DNA from: Binatus sp050736715
GTDB taxonomy: Bacteria > Desulfobacterota > Binatia > Binatales > Binataceae
Direction of reading: 5' to 3'
DNA length: 64,000 nt
NCBI GenBank assembly: GCA_050736715.1
Contig: JBOHWK010000169.1
Coordinates: 1 to 64,000, forward strand
A program made the position numbers and the translations under genes. The notes beneath the pieces were generated by a model. The model was not told the DNA's origin. It saw only the letters and a program-made list of their open reading frames with translations, and did no database searches. This document shows positions 41,715 through 48,399 of the stretch, piece after piece (position 1 is the first letter of the stretch; every line of letters starts with the position of its first letter).

Positions 41715-42176
41715 TCAGGGTGCGGAACCGTCCGGCTTGGCAAACTTGAGCGGGCCGATCTCCGGCTCGTAGAGCGCCTGAATCACGGTGCCGTCCGGAT
41801 CGCGGATATAGAACGACACCGCGCCGTCGCGATGATGCTTCAGGGGATGGACGATGTCGAGGCCGTTCTTCTTCGCCCATTCGTAGGCCGCTTCGATGCC
41901 GGCGATCGTTGGCACGATAAACCCGATATGGTCGAGCCGCTGATTATCCGGCGCGCCGCCGCCGCCGCGATGCAACGCGAGATTGTCGCATCCCGAACTC
42001 AGGTAGGCGTTGTCCGGGTCGGGTTGCCATACGACCTTCATCCCGAAGACGCGGCAGTAAAATTCCTTGGCGCGCTCGACATCGGCGACCTTCAGGGCGA
42101 TATGCCGCATTCCGCGATTCTCGATCAATTTGCGCCTCCGCTCATTGGCCATCTTCTCAGACGCGGCGCGATTCAT
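41715..42176 (-). CDS. VOC-superfamily (glyoxalase-type) protein
   Basis: A 153-residue metalloprotein of the vicinal-oxygen-chelate fold. The first strand carries RHIALKVADVERAKEFYCRVFGMKVVW with a His ligand. DHIGFIVPTIAGIEAAYEWAKKNGLDIV and FYIRDPDGTVIQALYEPE supply a second His and a Glu. Members include glyoxalase I, fosfomycin-resistance proteins and extradiol dioxygenases; this small form cannot be placed. It is probably transcribed together with the aldo/keto reductase downstream. Its start faces the IclR gene. Confidence 0.87.
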   Translation of the reverse strand: MNRAASEKMANERRRKLIENRGMRHIALKVADVERAKEFYCRVFGMKVVWQPDPDNAYLSSGCDNLALHRGGGGAPDNQRLDHIGFIVPTIAGIEAAYEWAKKNGLDIVHPLKHHRDGAVSFYIRDPDGTVIQALYEPEIGPLKFAKPDGSAP

Positions 42177-42360
42177 AAAGCCGCCCGCGCCGTTACGCAG
42201 TAAAATGACGCATCAGCGGCGTGATCGGTCCAGATCAAAAAAGCTGGTCAATCCCGGCGCGAAGGCGGTGAAATCGCTGCCGTGGCGAGCGTTCGATGAT
42301 GTAATTTTCTCTTTGATTTCAGCTACTTGAGGTGATTTTGCAGAAAATTTCGGAAGGGCG

Positions 42361-42390
42361 TTGACATGGTTCGGACCCGCCGTCTAAAGT
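42361..42390 (+). promoter_or_regulatory. Sigma-70-type promoter of the IclR gene
   Basis: TTGACA, 18 bases, TAAAGT. The -35 box is perfect and the -10 box matches four of six positions. The palindrome below begins within the -10 box. Confidence 0.55.
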
Positions 42391-42403
42391 AAAACGGTTT
42401 TAC
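42389..42403. promoter_or_regulatory. Candidate IclR autoregulatory operator
   Basis: A perfect palindrome, GTAAAA-CGG-TTTTAC, overlapping the -10 box and presumed start of transcription of the IclR gene. IclR-family proteins commonly bind short AT-rich palindromes near their own promoter; this one fits that style. Confidence 0.5.
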
Positions 42404-42437
42404 AATCCGCGCCCTCAATGCCTTTGCGGCGCGGAAC

Positions 42438-43241
42438 GTGAATGCTGCGGAAACTTCAATGGTCAGGCGCGACAAAACCAACTATGTGATTCAATCGGTT
42501 GCCCATGCGTTCGACGTGATGGAACAATTTTTCGGCGATGCGGACGAGTTGGGCGTGACCGAACTTTCCAAGCGGCTCAAGCTGCATAAGAACAACGTCT
42601 TCCGCCTGCTCGCGACGCTGGAGGCGCGCGGCTATATCGAGCAGAACCGATCGAGCGAAAATTACCGGCTCGGCATCAAATGCCTTCAACTTGGCCGCCG
42701 CTACATCCATCACATGGGACTGGTGCGGCAGGCGCGGCCGATTCTCGCGGACCTGGCGCGCAAATGCCGCGAGAGCGCCTACGTCGCGATTGCGCGGAAG
42801 GAGGGCGTGGTGCCGCTGGAAGTGGCCGAGGCCGAGGACCGCGCCGTGCGCATCACGCCCCCGCTCGGGATCGCGCTGCCGGCGCATTGCACCGCGGCGG
42901 GCAAGGCGCATCTGGCGTTCGAGGCGGAGGAGCATTTGCGGCCGTCGCTGCCCGAATCGCTCAAGCGTTACACCGATCGCACGATAACCGATCGCGCCGC
43001 GTTGCTCGCCCAGCTCGAAGCGGCGGTGCGCGACGGCTATGCGGCCGACTCGGGCGAATTTACGGAGGAGGTCGCGTCGGTCGCGGTTCCGATTCGCGAC
43101 TACACGCGCTCGGTCGTGGGATCGCTGGCGGTGGCGGGTCCGGCCTATCGAATCGGTCCCGAGCGGATTACGTCGGAGATCGCGCCGGCGCTGCTCGAAG
43201 CCGGCCGCGATTTGTCCCATCGCCTCGGCTTCAACGAGTAA
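42438..43241 (+). CDS. IclR-family transcriptional regulator
   Basis: A 267-residue regulator. The N-terminal winged helix is AFDVMEQFFGDADELGVTELSKRLKLHKNNVFRLLATLEARGYIEQ, and the effector-binding domain follows (VVPLEVAEAEDRAVRITPPLGIALPAHCTAAGKAHLAF). These proteins sense small aromatic or aliphatic acids. It is divergent from the VOC/aldo-keto pair and may control it. The palindrome at its promoter suggests self-repression. No catabolic operon follows directly. Confidence 0.93.
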   Translation: MNAAETSMVRRDKTNYVIQSVAHAFDVMEQFFGDADELGVTELSKRLKLHKNNVFRLLATLEARGYIEQNRSSENYRLGIKCLQLGRRYIHHMGLVRQARPILADLARKCRESAYVAIARKEGVVPLEVAEAEDRAVRITPPLGIALPAHCTAAGKAHLAFEAEEHLRPSLPESLKRYTDRTITDRAALLAQLEAAVRDGYAADSGEFTEEVASVAVPIRDYTRSVVGSLAVAGPAYRIGPERITSEIAPALLEAGRDLSHRLGFNE

Positions 43242-43270
43242 GGCGGGGCCGGTCCGCCGGGAGAATTGTC

Positions 43271-43299
43271 TTGACCAGCCGCTTTCGCCGTTGTTTGAT
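43271..43299 (+). promoter_or_regulatory. Candidate promoter of the ParDE-like module
   Basis: TTGACC, 17 bases, TTTGAT, followed 30 bases later by the ParD start. The -35 box matches five of six positions and the -10 box four. Confidence 0.35.
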
Positions 43300-43328
43300 A
43301 ACTGTTGTTAATAGATAGGAGAATCGCC

Positions 43329-43595
43329 ATGCCTGCGAGCGTCGCGCTTAGCCCTCATTTCAAAGCCTTTATCCGGAAGCAACTGAAATCCGGACGCTAC
43401 AGCAACGCAAGCGCGGTGGTGCGCGCCGGGTTGCGGATGCTCGAAGATGAGCAGACGCGCGTCCGGCTTCAGCAAGAGGAATTGGGCGCCGCGATTGCGG
43501 CGGGCCTCACGAGCGGACCCGGAAAATCCGCTGCGGCCGTGTTCGATCGGCTGGAAGCCAAGTACCGCAAGCGGGCCGGCAAACGCGCCGCATAA
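43329..43595 (+). CDS. parD: ParD-type antitoxin
   Basis: An 88-residue ribbon-helix-helix antitoxin. It opens with VALSPHFKAFIRKQLKSGRYSNASAVVRAGLRML, the usual ParD N-terminus, and ends in an acidic and then basic helix that wraps the toxin. The start is fixed by GGAG 8 bases upstream; the longer frame adds only upstream noise. The stop overlaps the toxin start (TAATG). Confidence 0.88.
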   Translation: MPASVALSPHFKAFIRKQLKSGRYSNASAVVRAGLRMLEDEQTRVRLQQEELGAAIAAGLTSGPGKSAAAVFDRLEAKYRKRAGKRAA

Positions 43596-43894
43596 TGCGC
43601 ATTGAGATTTCCCCGCGCGCCGAGCAGGACTTGGAAACGATCGGCGACTATATTGCCGCCGGCAACCCGGTGCGCGCGCTGAGCTTCGTCGCGGAATTGC
43701 GCGCCCTCTGCGCCAAAATTGCCAAGTCGCCGCGGGCCTACCGCGCCAGGCCGGAACTGGGCGAGGGCGTCCGCTCCTGCGCGCACGGCAACTACGCGAT
43801 CTTTTTCACGACCGCGAAGGCGCGGCTGCGCATCGTGCGCGTCCTGCATGGCGCAAGGGACATTGCGGCGCAATTCAGCGGCCAGAAGGAATAA
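43595..43894 (+). CDS. parE: ParE-type toxin
   Basis: A 99-residue RelE/ParE-superfamily toxin: IEISPRAEQDLETIGDYIA, then YRARPELGEGVRSCAHGNYAIFF and RLRIVRVLHGARDI at the C-terminus. ParE proteins act on DNA gyrase. It starts on the last base of parD. A second, unrelated toxin-antitoxin pair lies at the left end of the window. Confidence 0.88.
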   Translation: MRIEISPRAEQDLETIGDYIAAGNPVRALSFVAELRALCAKIAKSPRAYRARPELGEGVRSCAHGNYAIFFTTAKARLRIVRVLHGARDIAAQFSGQKE

Positions 43895-44138
43895 TTGCGC
43901 CCACGGAAGCCAATCGGTGTTTTGAAATTCGGTTTCTAGCGGCGGGCCAAAGGATCGGGCAAGCCGCGTTTGCATTGCCGCGTTCTTCGCATGACATGGG
44001 TGCGGGGGCCGATGCCCGCCGTTTGACTGCATGGGGGGACCGCTGTTAGTTAAGATTCCCTTGAAATAACGATCCCCGGCCACTCGCGGCCGGTTTCGGA
44101 TTCAGTTCGCCGCTCCGGCGGCATTGCGGAGTAAAATC

Positions 44139-44891
44139 ATGGTGAAGATTCTGGTTCCAATCAAACGCGTGCCCGATCCCGGCACCACGATTCGCGTGCT
44201 CCCCGACGGCTCCGGCATCGCCACCGACAACGTGAAATGGGTCATCAATCCGTTCTGCGAAATCAGCGTGGAAGAGGCCCTGCGGATCAAGGAAAAACAG
44301 GGCGCCGGCGAGGTCGTTCTCCTGAGCATCGGGCAGTCCGCATGGCAGGAGCAGTTGCGCACGGGGCTGGCAATGGGCGCCGACCGGGCGATTCTGGTCA
44401 CGACAGCTACGGCGCTCGATCCGCTCGCAATCGCGCGAATTATCGCCAAGATCGCCGCCGACGAAAAGCCCGACCTCATCGTCATGGGCAAGCAGGCGAT
44501 CGACGACGATTCCAATCAGACCGGACAGATGGTGGCGGAACTGCTCGGATGGCCGCAGGCGGCGTTCGCCTCCAAGGTCGAGATTGGTGCGGACAAAACC
44601 ACGGTGACGCGGGAGGCTGATGGCGGCCTCGAGACGATCGCATTCAAATTGCCCGCCGTGATTACGACCGATTTGCGCCTGAACGAGCCGCGCTACGCTT
44701 CGCTGCCCGGAATAATGAAGGCGCGCAAGAAGGAGCTTAAGGAGATCGCCGCTGACAGCCTCGGCGTCGATCTGGCGCCCAAGCTCAAGGTCAAATCGCT
44801 CGCGGCGCCTCCCAAGCGGCAGGCGGGCAAGAAGCTCGGTTCGGTCGCGGAATTGGTGGCCGCGCTTCATAGTGAAGCGAAGGTAATTTGA
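44139..44891 (+). CDS. etfB: Electron transfer flavoprotein subunit beta
   Basis: A 250-residue ETF beta subunit that, with ETF alpha, carries electrons from acyl-CoA and related dehydrogenases to the quinone pool. It starts MVKILVPIKRVPDPGTTIRV and includes VLLSIGQSAWQEQLRTGLAMGADRAIL and DLIVMGKQAIDDDSNQTGQMVAELLG. GGAG lies 9 bases upstream of the ATG. It is followed by etfA after a 132-base hairpin repeat that is unusual in this pair. Confidence 0.95.
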   Translation: MVKILVPIKRVPDPGTTIRVLPDGSGIATDNVKWVINPFCEISVEEALRIKEKQGAGEVVLLSIGQSAWQEQLRTGLAMGADRAILVTTATALDPLAIARIIAKIAADEKPDLIVMGKQAIDDDSNQTGQMVAELLGWPQAAFASKVEIGADKTTVTREADGGLETIAFKLPAVITTDLRLNEPRYASLPGIMKARKKELKEIAADSLGVDLAPKLKVKSLAAPPKRQAGKKLGSVAELVAALHSEAKVI

Positions 44892-44906
44892 GGGGACAAA
44901 TATAGA

Positions 44907-45006
44907 CCAACCCCCTGTCCCCCTTCTCCTTTAGGGAAGGGGGAACGCAACGCAATCTTCGCTGGCTGGTTCCCCTCTCCTAAAGGGAGCGTGGTTAGGG
45001 GTGAGG
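44907..45006. repeat. Paired REP-like inverted repeat between etfB and etfA
   Basis: Two 39-40-base arms in opposite orientation around a 21-base spacer. The left arm contains CCCCCTTCTCCTTTAGGG and the right arm TTCCCCTCTCCTAAAGGG, each with its own inner palindrome. The arrangement resembles a BIME or small MITE. A similar single unit lies at 12319-12359. The element could attenuate or protect the mRNA of the etf operon. Confidence 0.65.
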
Positions 45007-45023
45007 TAAAAGGAAAGATTTTT

Positions 45024-45998
45024 ATGGGTGACGTAATCGTTTTCGCGGAACATCAGGGGGGGCATTTCCCCAAGACCACGCTGGTTGCCGTCGAGGCTGG
45101 GATGGAACTGGCGAAGAAGCGGGGCGGCAAGGCGATAGTCGCGGTCCTCGGCGACGCGCCGGAGGCGGCGGCGGGCGAGATTGCGAAATACGGCGGAAGC
45201 AAAGTGGTCGCGCTGGCGCATCCCGCGCTTAAGAATTATCTCGCCGACGCCTACGCGCAGGCATTGGCCGCGCTGGTAAAGAAGGAAGGCGCCGAGTTCG
45301 CGCTGGCCACGGCGACGGCCGCCGGCAAAGACCTGTTTCCTCGCATCGCCGCGCGGCTTAACGCGCCGATGGCGTCGGAAATCACGGCGATCGATGACGG
45401 CGGCACGTTCGTCCGCCCGATGTACGCGGGCAACGCGATGGCGACCGTCGAGTTGGACGGCCCGATCAAGGTGCTGACGGTGCGCGGCACCGCGTTCGAC
45501 GCGGCCAAGTCGGCCCCATCGCCGGCGCCGGTCGAAAAGCAGGCCGCCGAAATCGACGCCGGCGCGCTCAAGATGGAATTCGTCTCGTTCAACGCCACCA
45601 AGAGCGATCGTCCACAGTTGACCGAGGCCCGCATCGTGGTGTCGGGCGGGCGCGGCCTCAAATCGGGGGAGAACTTCAAGACCGTGCTGGAGCCGCTGGT
45701 CGATGAGCTGGGCGCGGCGATGGGCGCGTCGCGCGCCGCGGTGGACGCGGGCTTCGTCCCGAACGATTTACAGGTCGGACAGACCGGCAAGGTGGTCGCG
45801 CCCGAGCTATACATCGCGGTGGGAATCTCCGGCGCGATTCAGCATCTGGCCGGGATGAAGGATTCGAAGGTAATCGTCGCGATCAACAAGGACGAGGAAG
45901 CCCCAATCTTCACCGTCGCCGACTACGGCCTGGTCGCCGATCTGTTCAAGGCGGTGCCGGAAATGGCGGAGGAAGTGAAAAAGCTCAAGCATTCATAG
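45024..45998 (+). CDS. etfA: Electron transfer flavoprotein subunit alpha
   Basis: A 324-residue ETF alpha subunit that binds the redox-active FAD. The C-terminal FAD motif is intact: VVSGGRGLKSGENF, then VGQTGKVVAPELYIAVGISGAIQHLAGM and KVIVAINKDEEAPIF. AAAGGAAA lies 7 bases before the ATG. Its last 98 bases, through the stop, are repeated about 990 bases downstream with eight differences, most of them silent. The duplication brackets a small cassette. Confidence 0.95.
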   Translation: MGDVIVFAEHQGGHFPKTTLVAVEAGMELAKKRGGKAIVAVLGDAPEAAAGEIAKYGGSKVVALAHPALKNYLADAYAQALAALVKKEGAEFALATATAAGKDLFPRIAARLNAPMASEITAIDDGGTFVRPMYAGNAMATVELDGPIKVLTVRGTAFDAAKSAPSPAPVEKQAAEIDAGALKMEFVSFNATKSDRPQLTEARIVVSGGRGLKSGENFKTVLEPLVDELGAAMGASRAAVDAGFVPNDLQVGQTGKVVAPELYIAVGISGAIQHLAGMKDSKVIVAINKDEEAPIFTVADYGLVADLFKAVPEMAEEVKKLKHS

Positions 45999-46316
45999 GG
46001 GCAAAAAAAATGCCTCCTTGATGCCATGCCTCTCGCCACCCCAAGATAACCGGCCAACTCGACGTTCCGAGACAATGTCACTGTCGATCGCATTGTGCCA
46101 CACAGCAAGGGCGGAAAGACGGAACTGGCAAATGGCCGGTATTGCGCAAGATCGTGTAACATCGCTCGTGGCACGCGGGACGATTTCGATCCTTCAGTGC
46201 AATGCTGCTTGCTCAAAGAGACCAACGCGGTAGCGAGTGGCCAAGCGGAAGTGCGTCCGGATTGAAGGAATAGCGCGGATATTGGAGAGAAGGCCCTCGC
46301 TGTGTGAAATTCGCCC
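45999..46316. other. Left part of the inserted cassette, no gene seen
   Basis: About 320 bases between etfA and the DUF4160 gene. It has poly-A (GGGGCAAAAAAAATG) right after the etfA stop and mixed composition with short stop-broken frames. No terminator, gene or repeat of known type is visible. It is part of the segment bracketed by the etfA 3'-end duplication. Confidence 0.5.
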
Positions 46317-46577
46317 GTGCCCACCATCGCACAAATCGGCGGCATCGGGATCATGATGTTTCAGCGGGATCGCAATCCGCCGCACTTTCATGCCTTTGGC
46401 GCCGATTTTGAGGCTAAATTTTCAATTGACCCCTGCGCCGCGATGGAATCGCGGGGCGGTTTGCGGGCAAGGGATATTGTGGCGATTAGGAACTGGGCGC
46501 GGAGCCACCGGAGCGCCCTGCTTGAAAACTGGTTGCGCGCCAGGCGGGGAGAGCGGATAGTGAGAATCGAGGACTAA
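46317..46577 (+). CDS. DUF4160 family protein
   Basis: An 86-residue protein recognised from MPTIAQIGGIGIMMFQRDRNPPHFHAFG, the DUF4160 opening with its conserved His-Phe-His. DUF4160 genes commonly pair with DUF2442 genes, and the next gene is one, so the two probably form a small module of the toxin-antitoxin or regulatory kind. No experimental role is known to me. The GTG start is the first in frame. Confidence 0.85.
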   Translation: MPTIAQIGGIGIMMFQRDRNPPHFHAFGADFEAKFSIDPCAAMESRGGLRARDIVAIRNWARSHRSALLENWLRARRGERIVRIED

Positions 46578-46582
46578 AGGCC

Positions 46583-46861
46583 GTGTTCGCCGTTATTCGC
46601 AAAGCCATGGCGCGTGTCGATCTGGCGGTCGAAGTTACGTGGGAGAACGGCGAAGTATCGGTTATCTCCATGCGTGAGACGGTCGGCAAAGGCGGGGTCT
46701 TTGGGCCGCTCGCCGACCCCGGACTGTTTGGCAAGGTCGCGGTAGGCGAAGCCGGCCGCTGGCTCGAATGGCCGGGCGGGGCCGATATCTGTGCCGACGA
46801 CCTCTGGTACCAAGCCCATCCTGGGGCAAAGATCGAAGAACTCGAACTGGCCAGAGAATAA
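46583..46861 (+). CDS. DUF2442 family protein
   Basis: A 92-residue protein of DUF2442: LAVEVTWENGEVSVISMRE, then GGVFGPLADPGLFGKVAVGEAGRWLEWPGGADICADDLW, the usual order of the family. It begins 5 bases after the DUF4160 gene. The GTG start may be replaced by an ATG 24 bases later. Together they fill the cassette that carries a second etfA tail at its right end. Confidence 0.82.
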   Translation: MFAVIRKAMARVDLAVEVTWENGEVSVISMRETVGKGGVFGPLADPGLFGKVAVGEAGRWLEWPGGADICADDLWYQAHPGAKIEELELARE

Positions 46862-46890
46862 GACCCTTCGCTTGCATCGTTGCCGAGAGG

Positions 46891-46988
46891 CGCCGATCTT
46901 CACCGTCGCCGACTGCGGCCTGGTCGCCGATCTATTCAAGGCAGTCCCGGAAATGGCGGAAGAAGTGAAAAAGCTCAAGCATTCGTAG
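46891..46988 (+). pseudogene. Duplicated 3' end of etfA
   Basis: Ninety-eight bases matching the last 98 of etfA with eight differences (about 92 percent identity); they encode REAPIFTVADCGLVADLF and then the same tail KKLKHS. Seven of the eight changes are silent or nearly so, which fits a fragment that diverged while part of a working gene. The native etfA terminator follows it, not the upstream copy. Confidence 0.8.
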
Positions 46989-47016
46989 CGGGGCGCCGCA
47001 TCGATGGAATCAATTT

Positions 47017-47045
47017 AGGCGCGGCATTGGCCGCGCCTTTTTCTT
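47017..47045 (+). terminator. Rho-independent terminator, probably native to etfA
   Basis: A perfect 9-base-pair stem, AGGCGCGGC with GCCGCGCCT around an ATTG loop, followed by TTTTTCTT. It lies after the second etfA 3' end, which suggests the original gene ended here. Confidence 0.85.
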
Positions 47046-47181
47046 GGCGATATGTAAATTCGCCCGAAACCGCGGCGGAGTTTCGGCGTCTCAATAATTG
47101 AGGATAATGGGAACGCCGGAATTAGTCCGCCGCCAGCCGGAAGATTGCCGAAAAATAGCCGAATCCATCCCTAATATCTCC

Positions 47182-48390
47182 ATGAACTTGTCTCCCTTCA
47201 AAACTTCCGCCCGCTGGCTGATAGCCGCCGCAATAATTGTTGCGGTGGCGGTCTATTTTGTCGTTCGCGACGGTTCCGCGCCGGTCAGGTACGTCACGGA
47301 ACAGGTGACGCGCGGCGATGTCGTCCGCACCGTGACTGCCACCGGAACCGTCAACCCGGTCACGACCGTCCAAGTCGGCAGCTACGTTTCCGGGCCGATC
47401 GTCGCGATTTACGCCGATTTCAATTCGCTGGTGAAGAAAAACGAGCTGATCGCCAAGATCGATCCGAAGCCGTTCCAAGTCAAGGTTGACGAGGCGGCCG
47501 CGGCGCTCGCCAATGCCAAGGCGCAGTTGATTAAGGATCAGGCCGACCTCGCCTACAAAGAAATCACCTACGAGCGCAACCGGAAATTGCTGGCGCAGGA
47601 TGTAGTTTCACAGGACACGGTGGACGCCGCGCGCAGCGCCGCCGATCAGGCCACCGCGCAGATTGCGCTCGACCGCGCGAACATCCAGCAACAGGCGGCC
47701 AACCTTGAGGATGCGCAGGTGCAACTCGGCTACACCAATATCGTGTCTCCCGTGGACGGGACGATCGTCTCGCGCAACGTCGATGTCGGACAGACGGTGG
47801 CGGCAAGCTTCCAGACCCCGACGCTGTTCCTGATCGCGCAGGATTTGACCAAGATGCAGGTCGATTCCAACGTCAGCGAATCGGACATCGGCAACGTGAA
47901 GAGCGGCGAGGACGCAACTTTCCGCGTTGATGCGTTCCCGGACCGCGATTTCAAGGGTACGGTCGGCCAAGTGCGCCAGACGCCGATCACGGTGCAGAAC
48001 GTGGTGACTTACGACGTGGTCGTGAAAGTCGATAATTCTTCGCTGCTGCTCAAGCCGGGAATGACCGCCAATGTCACGATCGTCACCGCGCAGCGCGATA
48101 ACGCAGTCCGGGTGCCGCTCGACGCGCTCCGCTTCACGCCGCCGGGCACGCCGGCGCGCCCCTCCGATCTGCTCGACGCGAGCGGCAAGCCGCACCAAAC
48201 GCAGGTCTGGATGCGAAGCGGCGCCGGCATTCAGCCGGCCGCGATTACGATCGGACTCAACGACGGCAGGTGGGCCGAACTACTGTACGGCAAGCTTCAT
48301 TCCGGCGATCGGGTGGTGACCGACGAAATCCATAGCGCGAAGACCGCAGCCCGCGGCGGGTCGCCATTCCTGCCGCATTTCCATCACTAA
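47182..48390 (+). CDS. macA: Periplasmic adaptor (MacA/HlyD-type) subunit of an ABC exporter
   Basis: A 402-residue membrane-fusion protein. An N-terminal membrane helix (ARWLIAAAIIVAVAVYFVV) anchors it in the inner membrane. The lipoyl-like halves are VGSYVSGPIVAIYADFNSLVKKNELIAKID and VQLGYTNIVSPVDGTIVSRNVDVGQTV, separated by a long coiled-coil rich in Ala, Gln and Asp. It is followed 9 bases later by a MacB-like gene. An earlier in-frame start would add a segment that does not look like a signal; the chosen ATG has no strong Shine-Dalgarno sequence. Confidence 0.9.
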   Translation: MNLSPFKTSARWLIAAAIIVAVAVYFVVRDGSAPVRYVTEQVTRGDVVRTVTATGTVNPVTTVQVGSYVSGPIVAIYADFNSLVKKNELIAKIDPKPFQVKVDEAAAALANAKAQLIKDQADLAYKEITYERNRKLLAQDVVSQDTVDAARSAADQATAQIALDRANIQQQAANLEDAQVQLGYTNIVSPVDGTIVSRNVDVGQTVAASFQTPTLFLIAQDLTKMQVDSNVSESDIGNVKSGEDATFRVDAFPDRDFKGTVGQVRQTPITVQNVVTYDVVVKVDNSSLLLKPGMTANVTIVTAQRDNAVRVPLDALRFTPPGTPARPSDLLDASGKPHQTQVWMRSGAGIQPAAITIGLNDGRWAELLYGKLHSGDRVVTDEIHSAKTAARGGSPFLPHFHH

Positions 48391-48399
48391 GAAACCCCG

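Noticed and set aside
46018..46233. Short open frame in the left part of the etfA cassette
   Set aside because: No ribosome-binding site, no similarity to a family and mixed composition; treated as empty sequence.
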